Positions 10,187 to 12,774 of a stretch of DNA of 12,774 bases are shown here, piece after piece (position 1 is the stretch's first letter; each line of letters begins with the position of its first letter). The notes beneath the pieces are model-generated. The model was not told the DNA's origin and searched no databases. It saw only the letters and a list, made by a program, of their open reading frames with translations. Origin of the DNA: Chloroflexota bacterium (GTDB taxonomy: Bacteria; Chloroflexota; Limnocylindria; QHBO01); contig JACCWY010000151.1 in the NCBI GenBank assembly GCA_013697395.1, positions 1 through 12,774 of the forward strand. The letters run 5' to 3'. A program made the translations under genes and the position numbers.

Positions 10187-11734
10187 GTGACCTCGACCGC
10201 GCACGTATCAGGGGGGTCACCGTCGCTGGAACGAAACGCCATCGGCATGACCGAGGTGCTCTTCCAGTCGATCACCCACATGGCGCCGGCGGTTGCGACC
10301 GCCCTGTCCATCGGCGCCGCCACATCCTTCGCAGGCGGCATCACGCCGCTCGCCGTGCTCTTTGCGATGATCGCCGTCCTGTTCACCGCATTCTCGATGG
10401 CCGAGCTGGCCCGGCACCTTCCGTCGGCCGGCGGGATGTACACCTACGTGGGGCGTGGGCTCGGCTCATTCGTCGGATGGCTGGTGGCCTGGGGCTTTGC
10501 CCTGGCCGAGCCGCTGGTGATGCCGCTGCTGCTGGGAGGTTTCGGCTTCTACGGGGCCATCTTCCTGTCCTCGTACCTGGGCGTCAATTTCGAGTACGCC
10601 TGGGTCGCGCTGGCAATCCTGTGCGGGCTGGCCGTCTGGTGGCTGACCTACCGGGGAATCGCGCTCTCCACGCGCGCCGGCGTCGTGCTGGGCGTCATCG
10701 AGGTTGCGATCTTCATGCTCATCTCGACGCTCCTCATCGTCAACGCCGACGAGAACACGTTGAACGTGTTCATCCCGGGCGACGAGGGGGTGAAGCCGGC
10801 ATTCCAGGGGATGATCTTCTGCCTGCTGGCGTTCATCGGCTTCGAGGCCGCGGCTCCGCTGGGAGAGGAGACGCGGGAGCCGCGCAGGACCATCCCGCGC
10901 GCGGTGATCTGGTCCGCCATCCTGGTCGGTCTCTTCTACATCTTCAATTACTACGCGGCCACGGTCTTCTTCGGGCCCGACGAGATGCTCGGCTTCTACA
11001 CCTCGCACGACGGCGATCCATGGGGCTTCATGGCGGAGCAGGTACTGCCCGGGATCGGTGGGCTTCTGATCGTATTTGCGATCCTCAACAGCTCGCTGGC
11101 GAATGCCAACGCAGGTGCGACGGCGGCCACCCGGTCGCTCTTCGCGATGGGCCGCGCCTCACTGCTGCCGCGCTTCTTCGCCGCGGTCCACCCCGAGACG
11201 CGCGCCCCCGTCAACGCCGTGCATTTCCAGGCCGTGACGGCCCTGATCATTGCGGTCGTGCTCGGCTTCGTGCTCGCCAACGACCCGTTCCCGACCCCCG
11301 AGGGAGCCGGGAGCTTCGGCGGGCTCAACGTCTACGTCTTCCTCGGCACGATGCTCGGGCTGATCTTCGCCGGGATCTACATCGCGGTGAACATTGCCTG
11401 CATCGGCTACTTCTGGCGCGAGCGGCGCGACGAGTTCAACGTCCTCAAGCACGTGGTCGTGCCGGTCCTGGGGGTCATCGCCATGATCCCGGCCGCCCTC
11501 GCCGTGATCGGCGGGGTGACGATCCCGATCCTCGACATCGAGCTCCCTCCCTACGAGACCGCGCTGCAATGGACGGCGCCCATCGTCGGGATCTGGATGC
11601 TGCTTGGCGTCATCGTCTACTTCGTGCTGCGGGCTCGCGATCCCGAAGCGCTGGATCGCGTCGGGAAGGTCTACGGTGGCGATGCAACCACTCCGGATGC
11701 CCCCGTTGCTGCATCGGAGCCACCAAGGTATTGA
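10187..11734 (+). CDS. APC-superfamily amino acid/amine permease
   Basis: A 515-residue secondary transporter with about 12 predicted helices (roughly 28-48, 51-73, 94-126, 136-153, 164-185, 207-224, 240-262, 286-307, 345-364, 380-404, 421-445, 462-482) and short hydrophilic ends. Family signatures are SAGGMYTYVGRGLG (80-93) and the helix 6-7 link FIGFEAAAPLGEETREPRR (216-234) followed by TIPRA. Such proteins import amino acids, polyamines or related amines with protons or sodium; the substrate is not readable from sequence. The GTG start at 10187 is supported by GGAGGAGG (10171-10178) 8 nt upstream. The 117-bp gap from the exporter permease contains TATGCT (10115-10120) as a weak -10 candidate, so the gene may have its own promoter. 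It converges on an acetamidase/formamidase gene, and amide or amine uptake is a reasonable guess, no more. Confidence 0.93.
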   Translation: MTSTAHVSGGSPSLERNAIGMTEVLFQSITHMAPAVATALSIGAATSFAGGITPLAVLFAMIAVLFTAFSMAELARHLPSAGGMYTYVGRGLGSFVGWLVAWGFALAEPLVMPLLLGGFGFYGAIFLSSYLGVNFEYAWVALAILCGLAVWWLTYRGIALSTRAGVVLGVIEVAIFMLISTLLIVNADENTLNVFIPGDEGVKPAFQGMIFCLLAFIGFEAAAPLGEETREPRRTIPRAVIWSAILVGLFYIFNYYAATVFFGPDEMLGFYTSHDGDPWGFMAEQVLPGIGGLLIVFAILNSSLANANAGATAATRSLFAMGRASLLPRFFAAVHPETRAPVNAVHFQAVTALIIAVVLGFVLANDPFPTPEGAGSFGGLNVYVFLGTMLGLIFAGIYIAVNIACIGYFWRERRDEFNVLKHVVVPVLGVIAMIPAALAVIGGVTIPILDIELPPYETALQWTAPIVGIWMLLGVIVYFVLRARDPEALDRVGKVYGGDATTPDAPVAASEPPRY

Positions 11735-11773
11735 CCGATGCGAGGGCCGGCGGCCACGCCGGCCCTCCGTCAA
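11731..11773. terminator. Shared bidirectional hairpin between convergent permease and amidase genes
   Basis: A perfect 11-bp stem (11742-11752 with 11757-11767) closes a 4-nt GCCA loop. Outer arms TTGAC (11731-11735) and GTCAA (11769-11773) add 5 bp beyond an internal loop, and the permease stop TGA lies inside the left arm. It fills most of the 48-bp gap between the two converging stop codons. There is no U-tract on either side, so it may act as a strong hairpin or 3'-end protector for both transcripts rather than a classical intrinsic terminator. Confidence 0.75.
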
Positions 11774-11782
11774 ACTCGCCGA

Positions 11783-12724
11783 CTACGCAAAGAGGCCGAG
11801 CGGGCAATAGGCGGTGACGACGAAGTTCGGAACGTCGACGATCTCGCTGATGCGCAGGTCGATCGCAACGCTGCAAAGCAGGTAGGCCTGCATCGGATCC
11901 AGCCCGTGCTCGCGCCCGAGCCACTCGATCATGCGGCGCACGGCGTCGCGGGCCGCCTGCATCAGGTCGGGCCCGATCCCGTCGGTGGCGTACCGCGCGC
12001 CATTGCGCATCGCTGCATGCGGATCCGCCGCCGCCAGGAACTCCGGGCCGGTGACGTGCACGTCCTTGCGCACGGTGAGGCGGATTCGCGCCCGCATCGG
12101 CGTCTCGATGGCGGTCCCGGACACCTCGCCGTCGCCCTGGGTCGCATGCCCGTCGCCGACCGAGAACCGCGCGCCCGCGTGGAAGACCGGGAGAAAGAGC
12201 GTCGACCCGGCGACCAGGTGGCGCGTGTCCATGTTGCCGCCATGGAGATCCGGCGGGATGGTCGACAGCGGCCCGGTGGCCGGTGCGACCCCCAGCTCGC
12301 CGCAGAACGGCGCAAGCGGCAGGATGATGCCCGGCCAAAACTCCGCGCTCCCACTCGATGGGTCGAACCGCGTGACCTTGTAGAAGCCGTCTGGAAAGTC
12401 CTCGGCCAACAGCCCGAAACCGGCGATCGACGCGGTCCAGCCCCAGCCGGCCGGCTCGAACTCGAGGAGGTCGATCTGGAGCGTATCGCCGGGCTCCGCG
12501 CCGTCGACCTCGATGGGTCCGCTGACCTGGTCCACGCGGGCGAAGTCCAGGTCGGCCAGTGACTGCGTCGTGGACTCGGCTGTCAGCTGGCCATTCGAGG
12601 CGTCGAGGCAGTCGAACTCCACCACCTCCCCCGAGCCGATGCTCGCCACCGGCGGGATCTCGGGATCCCAGGCGAGATGGTTCTGCTCGCGCGCGACGCG
12701 GAGGCTCGGGATGGGGAGCGCCAT
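11783..12724 (-). CDS. Acetamidase/formamidase-family amide hydrolase
   Basis: The protein has 313 residues and belongs to the FmdA/AmdA family, which hydrolyses short amides such as formamide or acetamide to the acid plus ammonia. Landmarks: AWDPEIPPVASIGSGEVVEF near the N-terminus, SGPIEVDGAEPGDTL (68-82), HGGNMDTRHLVAGSTLFLPV (161-180), GDGHATQGDGEVSGTAIE (190-207), and VDVPNFVVTAYCPLGLF at the C-terminus. The conserved HGGNMD and GD-H-A-x-QGDGE motifs that define the family are intact; length is normal. It looks cytoplasmic, with no signal peptide. ATG 12724 (MALPIPSLRV) is preferred over ATG 12751, since the extra residues MRARCENAR look unlike the family and neither site has a good Shine-Dalgarno. 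GAGAAT sits 6 nt upstream of 12724 and could be a leaderless -10 box. Exact substrate unknown; the neighbouring permease could import it. Confidence 0.93.
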   Translation of the reverse strand: MALPIPSLRVAREQNHLAWDPEIPPVASIGSGEVVEFDCLDASNGQLTAESTTQSLADLDFARVDQVSGPIEVDGAEPGDTLQIDLLEFEPAGWGWTASIAGFGLLAEDFPDGFYKVTRFDPSSGSAEFWPGIILPLAPFCGELGVAPATGPLSTIPPDLHGGNMDTRHLVAGSTLFLPVFHAGARFSVGDGHATQGDGEVSGTAIETPMRARIRLTVRKDVHVTGPEFLAAADPHAAMRNGARYATDGIGPDLMQAARDAVRRMIEWLGREHGLDPMQAYLLCSVAIDLRISEIVDVPNFVVTAYCPLGLFA

Positions 12725-12737
12725 GCGCGCATTCTCG

Positions 12738-12759
12738 CATCGCGCGCGCATCGCGCGCG
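12738..12759. repeat. Tandem 11-bp repeat in the amidase upstream region
   Basis: CATCGCGCGCG occurs twice back to back (12738-12748 and 12749-12759), next to the perfect palindrome ATGCGCGCAT (12723-12732), which covers the amidase start codon. The alternating CG runs are striking but short, and no function can be assigned. Confidence 0.5.
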
Positions 12760-12774
12760 GCCGTCGCGCCAGAC

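Noticed and set aside
10477..11817. A 446-codon frame overlapping the APC permease on the same strand
   Set aside because: It is arginine- and glycine-rich out-of-frame translation of a gene with obvious membrane helices and family motifs.

Overview
The window is 12.8 kb of very GC-rich, densely coded bacterial DNA. GC-heavy codon use, mixed initiation signals (good Shine-Dalgarno sites next to starts without any), a soluble GAF-histidine kinase beside a BON-domain protein, and a DrrAB-type exporter with a divergent TetR regulator point to a soil or freshwater Chloroflexota or Actinomycetota lineage. This placement is inference; no rRNA or other marker gene is present. No mobile element, CRISPR array, tRNA or rRNA was seen.

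Left part (1-2760): the start of an FAD-linked oxidase runs off the left edge on the minus strand. Divergent from it is a tight plus-strand operon: an acidic BON-domain protein, a cytoplasmic GAF sensor histidine kinase, and an OmpR/PhoB-type response regulator. The last two overlap by 4 bp.

Centre (2714-7063, minus): an intact glutamate synthase large subunit (gltB), whose 3' end overlaps the response-regulator 3' end by 47 bp. No small subunit (gltD) is adjacent. The 274-bp gap upstream of gltB (7064-7337) holds a plausible promoter and a 77-nt segment that can fold as a cloverleaf.

Right-centre (7338-10069): a TetR-family repressor gene diverges from a two-gene ABC exporter operon (DrrA-like ATPase, DrrB-like ABC-2 permease). 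The shared promoter region carries two copies of a CGTAYGGCGTAYRG sequence, very likely the TetR operators. Both exporter genes are broken by single frameshifts: a 2-nt loss right after Walker B in the ATPase and a 1-nt loss just before the first membrane helix of the permease. Everything around the breaks is well preserved, so this is either very recent inactivation or sequencing error.

Right part (10187-12724): an intact 12-helix APC-superfamily permease converges on an acetamidase/formamidase-family hydrolase, with a strong shared hairpin between them. A possible theme is nitrogen acquisition: uptake of an amino acid, amine or amide, amide hydrolysis to ammonia, and glutamate formation by GltB. 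Nothing in the sequence shows co-regulation.

I found no clearly new multi-gene system. The most useful leads are the doubly frameshifted exporter behind an intact repressor and operators, the cloverleaf element upstream of gltB, and the BON/GAF-kinase/regulator operon.
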